A DNA stretch of 37,903 nt from Bacteroidota bacterium (lineage in GTDB: Bacteria > Bacteroidota > Bacteroidia > UBA7662): contig SYHW01000055.1 in assembly GCA_005799065.1 (NCBI GenBank), forward strand, positions 1 to 37,903. Reading direction: 5' to 3'. This document shows positions 7,974-16,534 of the stretch, one piece after another. Made by a program: the position numbers and the translations under genes. The first letter of the stretch is position 1; each line of letters begins with the position of its first letter. The notes below the pieces were generated by a model. That model was not told the origin of the DNA. It searched no databases and worked only from the letters and a program-made list of their open reading frames with translations.

Positions 7974-8477
7974 ATGAGTTATCGCGATCAACCCCGTCCG
8001 CTTGTTTTGAAGAATTGGCACATTCTTTGGATGATGCGTTTGTTTCCTCCCCTTTTGTTTAACCGAATCCGTCTGCTTTCGTTATCGCGCGATCTCATGC
8101 ATTGCCGGGTGCGCATTGCCCATTCGGTGCTCAACCGAAACCTGCAAGGTTCTGTATTTGGAGGCACCCTCTTCAGCGCATTTGATCCGTTTTTACCGGT
8201 GTTGATGTGGCAGATTTTTGCACGGAAGGGACTAAAACTCGAAGCATGGCTCAAAAAAGCGGAGATCGATTACCTAAAACCATCGTCAACCAAGATGAAT
8301 ATCGATTTCCGCCTGACAGATTTGGACATTGAGGAAGCCGAACATTCGCTCGCCCAAAAGGGCAAATTTGAAAAGTGGCTTCCGGCAGAGGCCGTTGATC
8401 AAAACGGCATAGTCTGCGTTCAAGCGCGACTTTTGGTCTATCTTCGAACCTACAAAGGCCACTCGGCTCATTTTTGA
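7974..8477 (+). CDS. DUF4442 family protein (hotdog-fold, thioesterase-like)
   Basis: From ATG 7974 this is a 167-residue protein whose layout matches DUF4442, a hotdog-fold family thought to act on acyl thioesters. Recognisable family stretches are MRLFPPLLFNRIRLLSLSRD near the N-terminus, a central FGGTLFSAFDPFLPVLMW helix, and the later strand DFRLTDLDIEEAE followed by VCVQARLLVYLR. No substrate can be deduced. The track start at 7968 is a TTG two codons upstream; I prefer the ATG. It is divergent from the barrel gene and is followed on the same strand by the PLP enzyme after 62 bp. The N-terminus could alternatively start at the MMRLF methionines near 8031. Confidence 0.75.
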   Translation: MSYRDQPRPLVLKNWHILWMMRLFPPLLFNRIRLLSLSRDLMHCRVRIAHSVLNRNLQGSVFGGTLFSAFDPFLPVLMWQIFARKGLKLEAWLKKAEIDYLKPSSTKMNIDFRLTDLDIEEAEHSLAQKGKFEKWLPAEAVDQNGIVCVQARLLVYLRTYKGHSAHF

Positions 8478-8539
8478 CCATTGTGAATGCAGCGTTTGTC
8501 GTCTAATAGTGAATTTCGAATCTAAAAACCAAATCGAAT

Positions 8540-9784
8540 ATGAAGCCAGCTACAGAATTGATCGACGGTCATTATGATCCCAAGCATGCGCGCAACGCCG
8601 TCAAAATGCCGCTTTATCTGAGTTCAAACTATGTTTTCAGCAGTGCCGAGGAGGCCAAAAAATTATTCGAGCAAAAAGGAGTTCAACCTGCAGATCAAGA
8701 TCTTGCCGCCCCCCAGGACATGATATACAGCCGATTGGGTCACCCCAATTTGCTTTTGGCCGAAGCCCGACTTGCGGCTTACGAAGGAGCCGAATCGTCC
8801 TTGTTTTTTGAAAGTGGAATGGCCGCCATTAGCACTTTGTTTATGGGGGTGCTTAGGCCGGGTGACACTGTTCTTCATTCCACTCCTTTGTATGGAGGAT
8901 CGGATCACCTGTTGAGGGGTATGATGCAAGCCTGGGGGGTACACCTTATGGAATTTTCCTCGGACGAACGTGTCGAGCAAATCATCGCACGAATTCAAGC
9001 GGCAGATGTTACCCCATCCATTCGCCTGATCTACATAGAAACACCCGCCAATCCCAATCTACAGATTGTCGATTTCAGACAGATAAGGGAGCTGAGCTAT
9101 ACGATCCAGAAATTAACCGGTCACAAACCCTTAACCGCTTGCGACAATACTGTACTAGGACCTGTATTTCAAAAGCCGTTAAGGCACGGAATTGATGTAG
9201 GGGTCTATTCTGCCAGTAAATTTATTGGGGGGCATAGCGACCTCATAGCCGGGGCTTTGGTCTGCAGCCGTGAATGGGCCAACAAATTGCGTGGTGTTCG
9301 CAGCCAGTTCGGCGGTACGGCTAGCCCGCACACCTCCTGGCTCCTCACCCGGAGCATGGAAACGTTGGAATTGCGCATGGAAGCCGCTCAGCGGAATGCG
9401 GTGCAATTGGTTGATTTTCTAAAAAATCACCCCCAAGTAGGTCAATTGAATTATCCCGGACTGCTTCCACCAGACCACCCCCATCATCATCAGGCAACAG
9501 GCAGTGGCTCTTTGCTGTCTTTTGAACTTGTGGGTGGGCAGTCAGCAGCGTTTCGATTTTTGGATGCTTTGCGTTTGGTTCGTCACGCTGTGAGCCTGGG
9601 GGGCACGGAGAGCATGGCCTGCCACTCATCCACCACGACCCACAGCAACGTTCCACCAGAAATCAGACAGCATTATGGCATTTCAGAAGGACTTATTCGC
9701 CTATCGGTGGGCATAGAGCATGTCGATGATCTTACGGCGGACCTGGCTCAGGCCCTTGTGCATGCCGTCGGTGCTGCGGATTAA
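8540..9784 (+). CDS. Cys/Met-metabolism PLP-dependent enzyme (cystathionine gamma-synthase family)
   Basis: A 414-residue fold-type I PLP enzyme of the trans-sulfuration family. The PLP lysine lies in YSASKFIGGHSDLIAG (about residue 225). Other family marks are YSRLGHPN near residue 70, the cofactor-ring region ALFFESGMAAIST-like (SSLFFESGMAAIS), and the substrate-binding end SLGGTESMACHSSTTTHS. Members include cystathionine gamma-synthase and lyase, methionine gamma-lyase and O-acetylhomoserine sulfhydrylase; the sequence does not decide among them, and no methionine gene is adjacent. Compared with the usual form the N-terminal part carries an extra stretch (EQKGVQPADQDLAAPQ). The stop codon overlaps the stop of the convergent rsmB-like gene in the palindrome TTAA (9781-9784). 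Confidence 0.88.
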   Translation: MKPATELIDGHYDPKHARNAVKMPLYLSSNYVFSSAEEAKKLFEQKGVQPADQDLAAPQDMIYSRLGHPNLLLAEARLAAYEGAESSLFFESGMAAISTLFMGVLRPGDTVLHSTPLYGGSDHLLRGMMQAWGVHLMEFSSDERVEQIIARIQAADVTPSIRLIYIETPANPNLQIVDFRQIRELSYTIQKLTGHKPLTACDNTVLGPVFQKPLRHGIDVGVYSASKFIGGHSDLIAGALVCSREWANKLRGVRSQFGGTASPHTSWLLTRSMETLELRMEAAQRNAVQLVDFLKNHPQVGQLNYPGLLPPDHPHHHQATGSGSLLSFELVGGQSAAFRFLDALRLVRHAVSLGGTESMACHSSTTTHSNVPPEIRQHYGISEGLIRLSVGIEHVDDLTADLAQALVHAVGAAD

Positions 9785-11145
9785 CGCCGGCTAAGTACAG
9801 CCCCGAACAGCACATCACCTCCTTCTAATAAAGCTTGTTCATAGCCTTGATCGAGGCATTGCCACCCAAAAGTGGAACATAACCGATCCACAACCTGTTC
9901 GTTTTCATCTGCGTAGAGCGAACAGCTTAGGTAGACGAGGCGACCCCCTTCGCGCACGTACGGAAGCAAGTTACTGACCAACCGAAATTGTCGTTCGGCA
10001 AATTCTGTGATCCTGTGTTGTTCGAATCGCGAAAGCCAGTCGGGGGTGGCCGACCAGGTCCCTGATCCTGAACAGGGAACATCGGCCAACACAGCATCAA
10101 ACTGACGAGGAAAACTCCCAGCCTGTTCCAGTGGATCCTGCTGATCGATATCCACACAATATCGGCTATACGATCGTATGCCTGCCCGTGTGAACCGTTC
10201 ATGAAGCTGCTGCAGGGTGCTCTGCCTTTCGTCGGTTGCAAAGAGCTTTACCCCAGGTTCCCGATCGTGCAGCAGTAGACTTTTCCCCCCCGATCCAGCA
10301 CATGCATCCCACCAACTCTCTCCCGAGGAGGGATTCATGAAGCGAATGGTGCGTTGAGAGGCCAAATCCTGAACCTCAAAAAAACCACATTGAAACGAGT
10401 TCAGACTATCGAGCGGCCTACCCGATTCGACCCATCGGGCATTGGGCGTGGTTTCGGAATTGCCCCATAACCAAGCTTTTTCACACCATTCATTTTCTAC
10501 GACCTTCTCCCTGCCTGCACGCAAACGCACCCATGTTCGGGGTGGCATGAGGAAGCCTTTAAGCAATTCATTCTGATCGATTGATGAAGAAATGCGATTA
10601 TGGGCCGGAAACCAATCATCCGCACGAAACGACAAACCCTCCTGGGCCCAATGACGACACAATTGCATGGCATCGAATCCCGGCCCGCGTGAAGACTGCA
10701 GGGCATCGAATCCCGGCCCGCGTGAAGACTGCAGGGCATCGAATCCCGGACCGCGTAAAGACTGCATGGCATCGTTTCCCGGTTCGGGTATAGACTGCAG
10801 GGTATCGTTTCCCGGTTCGGGCATGGACTGCAAGGTGTCAGTTCCTGGCACAGGCAAGGAAGGCAAGTCCCACCCGCTGCGCGAACGCGCATACTGAACA
10901 AAGTCCGATGACGGACCCGCTGCAAAAACCTGACCCATGCCAATCTGCTGCTCGACAGTGGCCTCAGGGAAAAGACGAGCCATGCGAACGGCACCATACA
11001 CCAAAGCCCGCAATTCGCGTCGGTCGCGACTACCCATAGAGGGGAAGGCTTTCATATAGTTCTTTAGCCAACTATTCAGATCCTCCCGATATCGGTATGA
11101 TGCCAAGGCAGCAACCGCTTGTTTCATGCGCACCTCAGCGATCAT
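9781..11145 (-). CDS. RsmB/NOP-type RNA m5C methyltransferase with internal 11-residue repeats
   Basis: A 454-residue SAM-dependent RNA cytosine-C5 methyltransferase of the RsmB/NOP family. The SAM loop is WWDACAGSGGKSLLL; motif IV is DVPCSGSGTW with one catalytic cysteine; motif VI is LVYLSCSLYADENE with the second. The N-terminal 95 residues resemble the NusB-like part of RsmB. Between them sits a run of six 11-residue units (PEPGNDTLQSI, RGPGFDALQSS and variants, about residues 96-160) that the family normally lacks; it is a 33-bp minisatellite that keeps the frame. The likely target is 16S rRNA, but the repeats and divergence make this uncertain. It is the last gene of the minus-strand group, 21 bp after guaA, and shares its stop region with the convergent PLP gene. 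Confidence 0.85.
   Translation of the reverse strand: MIAEVRMKQAVAALASYRYREDLNSWLKNYMKAFPSMGSRDRRELRALVYGAVRMARLFPEATVEQQIGMGQVFAAGPSSDFVQYARSRSGWDLPSLPVPGTDTLQSMPEPGNDTLQSIPEPGNDAMQSLRGPGFDALQSSRGPGFDALQSSRGPGFDAMQLCRHWAQEGLSFRADDWFPAHNRISSSIDQNELLKGFLMPPRTWVRLRAGREKVVENEWCEKAWLWGNSETTPNARWVESGRPLDSLNSFQCGFFEVQDLASQRTIRFMNPSSGESWWDACAGSGGKSLLLHDREPGVKLFATDERQSTLQQLHERFTRAGIRSYSRYCVDIDQQDPLEQAGSFPRQFDAVLADVPCSGSGTWSATPDWLSRFEQHRITEFAERQFRLVSNLLPYVREGGRLVYLSCSLYADENEQVVDRLCSTFGWQCLDQGYEQALLEGGDVLFGAVLSRR
10670..10860. repeat. 33-bp in-frame minisatellite within the rsmB-like gene
   Basis: About six 33-bp units with the core GCATCGAATCCCGG...GACTGCAGG. The first two units (10670-10702, 10703-10735) are identical or nearly so; the others drift, with GTTTCCCGGTTCGGG replacing AATCCCGGCCCGCG. 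The gradient suggests expansion from the end that is C-terminal in the protein. Confidence 0.9.
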
Positions 11146-11166
11146 CCTTATGATTTTTTATCCTCA

Positions 11167-12690
11167 TTATTCCCACTCGATGGTTGCGGGTGGTTTTGAG
11201 CTGATGTCATAAACCACCCTATTGATTCCTTTGACTTGATTGATGATGTCGTTCGAAATTTGGGCGAGTAGATCATAAGGAAGATGAACCCAATCGGCTG
11301 TCATTCCGTCTACACTGTGCACGGCCCGGAGCGCTACTACCTCCTCATAGGTGCGTTCATCGCCCATCACGCCTACACTACGAATGGGTAAAAGGATGGT
11401 TCCGGCTTGCCAAATGCGGTCATACCAGCCTGCTTTCTTTAAATGCTTGATGTAGATTGCGTCGGCTTCCTGCAGGAGCGCCACGCGTTGGGCGTCTACC
11501 GTACCCAAAATACGGATACCGAGGCCCGGACCAGGAAATGGGTGTCGACCAAGAAACATCGGGCTGATGCCTAAAGCAGCACCCACCTGCCGAACTTCAT
11601 CTTTAAACAAGGTACGAAGTGGCTCCAAAAGTGAAAGCTTCATATAATCCGGTAATCCACCCACATTGTGGTGCGATTTGATGGTGGCCGATGGGCCCAT
11701 TACCGATACTGATTCAATGACATCCGGATATATGGTGCCTTGTCCGAGCCATTGAATTCCGGAAAGACGATGCGCCTCTCGATCAAATACGTCAATAAAA
11801 GTGCGTCCGATGGCCTTCCGCTTGGCCTCTGGTTCGGAAAGGCCCTGTAGCGCACCATAAAACTCATGGCGCGCATCGACCCCCGTCACATTCAAATCCA
11901 ACTGTTGATAGTCGAGCAACACCTGATCGAACTCATCCTTACGCAGGAGACCATTATCAACAAAAATTCCATGGAGGCGGTGTCCAATGGCACGATGAAT
12001 CAGCACAGCGGCAACCGTACTATCCACCCCGCCGCTCAGCCCCATCACCACCTGCCCATCGCCCACTTGCGCTCGGATGGACTCAACACTTTCTTCGATG
12101 AAATGCTCTGCCGTCCATTCCTGTTTGCACCCGCAAATGCCCACCACAAAGTTTTTCAAAAGCAGTGCACCGTGCTGGGAATGGGTTACTTCGGGATGAA
12201 ATTGAATGCCGAATACAGGACGTTCATGTAATTGAAAAGCTGCGTTTTCTACCGTTTCTGTGCTTCCCAGCAAAGCAACGTCTTTTGGAAGGCCCGATAT
12301 GGTATCGCCATGCGACATCCAGACCTCGCTTTCATAAGGAAATCCCTCGAAAAGCTGATTTTCGCACTGAACCGACAAACGGGCACGTCCGTATTCACGG
12401 ATGCTCGAAGGAAGAAGTTCTCCTCCAATTTGCCGGGCCAATAGTTGAGCTCCATAACATATAGCGAGTATAGGCTTGCCGGGGTAAAGACTGAGGATGT
12501 CCGGATGTGGGGCACCTTCCTGACCCGTGCTGAACGGACTACCCGAAAGTATGATGCCCTTGATTTCCGACTCTTTGGGTATTGGCCTGTTCCAGGGTTG
12601 GATTTCGCAATAAACCTGCAACTCACGCACACGGCGGGCAATCAGCTGGGTGTATTGCGATCCAAAGTCCAGAATAATGATTTTGTCCAT
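11167..12690 (-). CDS. guaA: GMP synthase (glutamine-hydrolysing)
   Basis: A 507-residue bifunctional enzyme that converts XMP to GMP using glutamine and ATP, the last step of guanine nucleotide synthesis. The N-terminal class I amidotransferase domain has its nucleophile in [11 protein letters not shown] (Cys78) and the His/Glu pair in QFHPEVTHS. The ATP pyrophosphatase domain has the P-loop [12 protein letters not shown] near residue 220, and the C-terminal dimerisation domain ends in the conserved PPATIEWE. Length is normal for the family. ATG 12690 is preceded by four 11-bp direct repeats that could carry control. It is followed by the rsmB-like gene after 21 bp and preceded by mtaB 134 bp upstream. 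Confidence 0.97.
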   Translation of the reverse strand: MDKIIILDFGSQYTQLIARRVRELQVYCEIQPWNRPIPKESEIKGIILSGSPFSTGQEGAPHPDILSLYPGKPILAICYGAQLLARQIGGELLPSSIREYGRARLSVQCENQLFEGFPYESEVWMSHGDTISGLPKDVALLGSTETVENAAFQLHERPVFGIQFHPEVTHSQHGALLLKNFVVGICGCKQEWTAEHFIEESVESIRAQVGDGQVVMGLSGGVDSTVAAVLIHRAIGHRLHGIFVDNGLLRKDEFDQVLLDYQQLDLNVTGVDARHEFYGALQGLSEPEAKRKAIGRTFIDVFDREAHRLSGIQWLGQGTIYPDVIESVSVMGPSATIKSHHNVGGLPDYMKLSLLEPLRTLFKDEVRQVGAALGISPMFLGRHPFPGPGLGIRILGTVDAQRVALLQEADAIYIKHLKKAGWYDRIWQAGTILLPIRSVGVMGDERTYEEVVALRAVHSVDGMTADWVHLPYDLLAQISNDIINQVKGINRVVYDISSKPPATIEWE

Positions 12691-12706
12691 TGCTGTGATC
12701 TAGATT

Positions 12707-12750
12707 TATGATGTCCGTTTAATGTCCGAATACTGTCTGTATGATGTCCG
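12707..12750. repeat. Four 11-bp direct repeats upstream of guaA
   Basis: On the plus strand the units are TATGATGTCCG, TTTAATGTCCG, AATACTGTCTG and TATGATGTCCG, back to back with no spacer; the first and last are identical. They start 17 bp upstream of the guaA ATG on the minus strand. Eleven bases is about one helical turn, so each GGACAT core faces the same side of the DNA. Confidence 0.85.
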
Positions 12751-12824
12751 TACGAAGGAAATTGTCTTTAGTGTAGCGTTATCAGTAATAAATAGTTAGT
12801 CTCGAATGCTCCAGAGCACTTTGG

Positions 12825-14273
12825 CTAAGGCTGAAATACAAAATGATCCTCTGCCATTAATTGATCTGATGCATTGACGCGACAGAGAACCGTTCCGTCC
12901 GCTTCGACCGAGGCGAGTTCGACTGGAACAATTCGATTGATCCACAATGGGTTATAGGGGGCTGAGACACGAATGTAGTTATCGGTATATCCCTGCATCC
13001 ATTGGCCCTTGCGCTCCTGTTCGAAGAGAACGGGTCTCACGCTGCCCATATGACTTTGAGCAAAGTCGAGGCGTTTGCGTAGACCTAGGTGTGTAAGTAA
13101 ACGATTTCGATCCGATCGTCGCCCATTGGGTACCCTCCCTTCCATCGCAGCGGCTTCCGTTCCAGGTCGCTCGGAATAGGTGAAAACGTGCAGGTAGGAG
13201 ACCTCGAGATCCCAAATAAAATCATGGGTCTCCATAAACAAACCATCGGTTTCGCCGGGGAAACCCACAATCACGTCTACGCCAATGCATGCATGGGGCA
13301 AAGCCGAACGAATCGCCTGCACCCTGTCTGCGTATTGAGCCGAACGGTAGCGCCTTTTCATTCGGGCCAAAAGCGCATCGCTGCCCGACTGTAAGGGCAT
13401 ATGCACATGCGGCATCAGGTTTGGATGCTTCTTCATGAGTTCTATGATGCGATCCGTTAAAAGATTGGGCTCGACACTGGAGATGCGCAGACGCTCTGCA
13501 CCGCTTTCCTCTGCCAGCAGGCTCAATAAATCTCCAAAATTACCCAATGGCCGCGATGGCCCCCTGTTCAGATCGCTCCCCACCCAGCCGTAATCGCCCG
13601 TGTTCACACCCGTCAGCACGATTTCCCGAACACCTGAAGCCACCAAATCCTTCGCCTGCTGGAGCAAATCATGGGGATTGCCCGAACGACTGGCGCCGCG
13701 CGCTCCCGGAATGGTACAAAACGTGCAAGAATAGTCGCAGCCGTCCTGAACTTTTAAAAAGGATCGGGTGCGGTTTCCCTGCGAAAACGAGTGTTCAAAT
13801 GTGGTGAGCGCACGGGTTTCGCCATGATGGATTTCGGCCATTATACCACCCGACGATTTTACATTCAATTTTTGAAGGATGCGAAACTTATCCGCCCCAC
13901 CCACCACCAGGTCAACTCCGGGAATTTGAGAAACAGCGCCTGGTTGTAATTGGGCGAAGCAACCGGTCACCACCACACGGGCCTGAGGTGATGTTCGCCT
14001 CGCCTGCTGAACCAAATTCTTGCACTTGCGGTCTGCGTGGTCAGTCACCGAGCAAGTATTAATCACATAAACTTCTGCTTCATTGTCGAATTCGACCAAT
14101 CGATAGCCCTTGCTCGTGAATTGCCTACTAATGGTGTCCCCTTCTGAGTAATTGAGCTTACACCCCAACGTATAAACCGCCACACGCGGTTCTGTACCCG
14201 ACAGCGGTAAACCAACCGACAGATCGTCCTCCCTCTGGCTGACCCGCGAAAAATCAGTTGTCAGCGTTCCCAT
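12825..14273 (-). CDS. mtaB: tRNA t6A37 methylthiotransferase (MtaB, MiaB-like radical SAM)
   Basis: A 482-residue methylthiotransferase that adds a methylthio group to t6A at position 37 of ANN-decoding tRNAs. The N-terminal UPF0004 domain has its three cluster cysteines in LGCKLNYSE, INTCSVTDHAD and VTGCFAQ. The radical SAM domain has CxxxCxxC in DGCDYSCTFCTIPGARG. A TRAM-like RNA-binding segment lies at the C-terminus. The LGCKLN and CSVTDHADRK forms favour MtaB over MiaB or RimO. The gene follows the exonuclease with a 1-bp gap, indicating co-transcription. Start at 14273 gives about 30 residues before the conserved domain, so a start slightly downstream is possible. Confidence 0.9.
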   Translation of the reverse strand: MGTLTTDFSRVSQREDDLSVGLPLSGTEPRVAVYTLGCKLNYSEGDTISRQFTSKGYRLVEFDNEAEVYVINTCSVTDHADRKCKNLVQQARRTSPQARVVVTGCFAQLQPGAVSQIPGVDLVVGGADKFRILQKLNVKSSGGIMAEIHHGETRALTTFEHSFSQGNRTRSFLKVQDGCDYSCTFCTIPGARGASRSGNPHDLLQQAKDLVASGVREIVLTGVNTGDYGWVGSDLNRGPSRPLGNFGDLLSLLAEESGAERLRISSVEPNLLTDRIIELMKKHPNLMPHVHMPLQSGSDALLARMKRRYRSAQYADRVQAIRSALPHACIGVDVIVGFPGETDGLFMETHDFIWDLEVSYLHVFTYSERPGTEAAAMEGRVPNGRRSDRNRLLTHLGLRKRLDFAQSHMGSVRPVLFEQERKGQWMQGYTDNYIRVSAPYNPLWINRIVPVELASVEADGTVLCRVNASDQLMAEDHFVFQP

Positions 14274-14274
14274 T

Positions 14275-15045
14275 CTACGATGCGTTTAAAGCGTTTAGTC
14301 GAATGCGCGTGATGATTTTTTTTGTGTAAGCAGGGAAATCACCCTCCATCATCCATTGGTAGTAGCCTTTGTCGCGTGCGAAAACCTCGGCAACGGCTTG
14401 TCCCTTGTATTTTCCAAATGAAAATACCTCCCTACCCTGTGCATCACGCACGATTCTGCCGGCCAAATCTACCGATTGGTTGTTGCGAATGGTATATCGG
14501 TGCAGGAAATCCACATCGCGTTTCAATTCCGGATAGCGATCAAGTTGACCCAGAAGAATTTCGTAGGTAGCCTGAATATCTACTTCGGCCGAATGTGCAC
14601 CCTCAAGATTCTTTTGGCAATAGAAGCGGTAGGCGGCCTTCAGGTCGCGGGGCTCATTTTTATGAAAAATAGTTTGAACATCGATCATCCGAACATCGGT
14701 CCAATCAAAATCTTGCCCCGCCCGCATCAGTTCCTCGGCCAGCATAGGCAAGTCGAAGTAACCCGAATTGTAGCCAGCAAAATCACAATGCTGCATAAAC
14801 TGCATGAGTTTGGGAGCGAATTCCTTAAAAGTGGGTTCATTCGCCACATCCTCATCCCTAATCCCATGAATTTTTGTGACCTCCATAGGGATGGGCATTT
14901 CTGGATTGATGCGTTGGGTGAGCGTCTGCGTGGTGCCGTCGGGCATGGCCTTTAACACTGAAATTTCTACAATACGATCGCTGCTGATGCTGAGTCCGGT
15001 TGTTTCGAGATCAATAAAAGCAAGGGGACGGGTCAGCTGAAGCAT
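14275..15045 (-). CDS. 3'-5' exonuclease, DEDDh (DnaQ-like) family
   Basis: A 256-residue nuclease of the DnaQ-like DEDDh family, which removes nucleotides from 3' ends of DNA or RNA with two metal ions. Exo I is FIDLETTGL (Asp11, Glu13), Exo II is FAGYNSGYFDLPML, and Exo III is AHSAEVDIQATYEIL with the His and Asp. The C-terminal 60 residues (VFSFGKYKGQAVAEVF...YYQWMMEGDFP) form the small extra module often found on Bacteroidota copies, resembling the end of some polymerase III epsilon-like proteins. It could serve proofreading or repair. It lies between mpl (19 bp upstream) and mtaB (1 bp downstream), in one operon. Confidence 0.87.
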   Translation of the reverse strand: MLQLTRPLAFIDLETTGLSISSDRIVEISVLKAMPDGTTQTLTQRINPEMPIPMEVTKIHGIRDEDVANEPTFKEFAPKLMQFMQHCDFAGYNSGYFDLPMLAEELMRAGQDFDWTDVRMIDVQTIFHKNEPRDLKAAYRFYCQKNLEGAHSAEVDIQATYEILLGQLDRYPELKRDVDFLHRYTIRNNQSVDLAGRIVRDAQGREVFSFGKYKGQAVAEVFARDKGYYQWMMEGDFPAYTKKIITRIRLNALNAS

Positions 15046-15064
15046 ACAATGTTTTTAATAAGTA

Positions 15065-16414
15065 TCAATTGTTTAACAATAAATTTTCCGTGGTCAAACC
15101 ACCGAATGTGGCCGAACTCATCAGCAACAGGACGCCATTTCGTTGCGCCTTATGTGCATCCTTGATGACCTCGGAGGTGGAGGTTCGTACCTCCAGATCT
15201 TCCCTACCAAAAAAAAGCCTCAACTCGGATTCCGTTGGTGCTTGAAGGCCTCGTTCTGCGGCCAAAGCGGGTTGATAGAAAACCACCGCACGATCGGCTT
15301 GATTCATGGTATCGCGGTATTGGGGCAAAAAATCACTGCGCAGGCTCGAAAAAGTATGCAGTTCCAAAATGGCAGTGAAATAGGAATCAGGATGCTGCTC
15401 GCGTACTGCCCGAACACTCGCCATCACCTTAGAAGGAGCATGGGCAAAGTCACGGTATACGAAACAACCTACCCGATGTCCAACCCGTTCGAGGCGCCGG
15501 TCTGCGCCCGGAAAAGAGGCAATTGCCTGATAGAAATCTTCTTTGGGTATACCGGCTTCGGCGGTCAAAAAACGTGCGGCAGCGATATTCTCCACATTAT
15601 GTCGACCAAAAACGAGCAACGGAATCTTTCCAAGAGAGGTTTTCAAAAATCCGTACCCGTCTTCCACTACATATTCTGCTGGTTTGTAGGCCCGAACCTG
15701 CAGTGTTTGGCTGAAAGGCAGGCAAAGAGCCTCTAAAGCACTGTCCCCTTCGGGGTATCCCACGCGAGCCCCCGGATGGAGTGAGGCCAATAAAGCATGA
15801 AATGCCTCTCTGTAGCGTTCAGGTGTCGGAAAAACGTTTGCATGATCCCAAGCGATGCCTGAAATCACCAATGCCTGTGGTGCGTAATGGAGGAATTTTG
15901 GACGAGCATCGAGACAGGAGCTGAGGTATTCATCACCTTCTATCACCATAACCGGCGCATCATCGGTTAACCGAACCATCACATCGAATCCCTTCACACC
16001 GCTGCCCACCAAATAATCGAACGGACGCTTGTGAAAACGCAACACATGCATCACCATGGCGGTGATGGTTGTTTTGCCATGACTACCCGCAACGACCAAG
16101 CGCAGCTTGCCGGCGCTTCTTTGGGATACATATTCCGGGAAGGACTGAATATTCAAGCCCAAGTCCTGTGCGCGCTTGAGTTCTGGGTTGTCTGACTTCG
16201 CGTGCATGCCCAAAATCACTAAATCTATGGAGGCCGACAATTGATCCGGAAACCAACCGGTTTCATGGGGCAAAAGACCTGCTTTTTCGAGTCGACTCCG
16301 AGAGGGCTCTTCAAAGCGGTCGTCGGACCCACTAATTTGATGGCCTTCAGCAGCCAGCGCCATGGCCAAATTGTGCATCACTGCACCACCAATAGAAATA
16401 AAGTGTATCCTCAT
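15065..16414 (-). CDS. mpl: Mur ligase family protein, probably UDP-MurNAc-tripeptide (murein peptide) ligase
   Basis: From ATG 16414 this is a 449-residue ATP-dependent ligase of the Mur family, probably Mpl, which joins recycled L-Ala-D-Glu-mDAP to UDP-MurNAc in the cytoplasm. The Rossmann start MRIHFISIGGAVMHNLA replaces the usual GIGG of MurC. The ATP loop is VVAGSHGKTTITAM, with VIEGDEYLSS and FGRHNVENIAAA following, and the C-terminal domain has DFAHAPSKV and ELHTFSSLR. HAP where MurC has HHP supports Mpl. The track start at 16438 adds eight residues before this conserved start, so ATG 16414 is preferred. It is the first gene of the minus-strand operon with the exonuclease and mtaB, and is divergent from the MBL gene. 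Confidence 0.8.
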   Translation of the reverse strand: MRIHFISIGGAVMHNLAMALAAEGHQISGSDDRFEEPSRSRLEKAGLLPHETGWFPDQLSASIDLVILGMHAKSDNPELKRAQDLGLNIQSFPEYVSQRSAGKLRLVVAGSHGKTTITAMVMHVLRFHKRPFDYLVGSGVKGFDVMVRLTDDAPVMVIEGDEYLSSCLDARPKFLHYAPQALVISGIAWDHANVFPTPERYREAFHALLASLHPGARVGYPEGDSALEALCLPFSQTLQVRAYKPAEYVVEDGYGFLKTSLGKIPLLVFGRHNVENIAAARFLTAEAGIPKEDFYQAIASFPGADRRLERVGHRVGCFVYRDFAHAPSKVMASVRAVREQHPDSYFTAILELHTFSSLRSDFLPQYRDTMNQADRAVVFYQPALAAERGLQAPTESELRLFFGREDLEVRTSTSEVIKDAHKAQRNGVLLLMSSATFGGLTTENLLLNN

Positions 16415-16516
16415 AGCTACCAAACAAACCAAAGCCAAAATCAGCCTGCAATATCCGAATTTGTGGGCGATCCCGAATAAAATTTATCGTGCGCTTAAGC
16501 ACCTTATGGTAAATTC

Positions 16517-16530
16517 ACCTATTTTTAGGT
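16517..16530 (+). promoter_or_regulatory. Inverted repeat ACCTA-TTTT-TAGGT covering a -7-like box
   Basis: A perfect 5-bp inverted repeat with a TTTT centre; its middle reads TATTTTTA, a near match to TAnnTTTG. It ends four bases before the GTG start of the MBL gene. It may be an operator, or a hairpin that limits access to the start. Confidence 0.3.
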
Positions 16531-16534
16531 CGCA

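Noticed and set aside
10497-10997. 166-aa minus-strand ORF with PCSLHAGRDSM repeats
   Set aside because: It is the alternate frame of the 33-bp minisatellite in the rsmB-like gene; the repeat keeps all frames open. The true frame holds the methyltransferase motifs.
15143-15736. 197-aa plus-strand ORF
   Set aside because: Antisense shadow of the mpl gene, without domain features.
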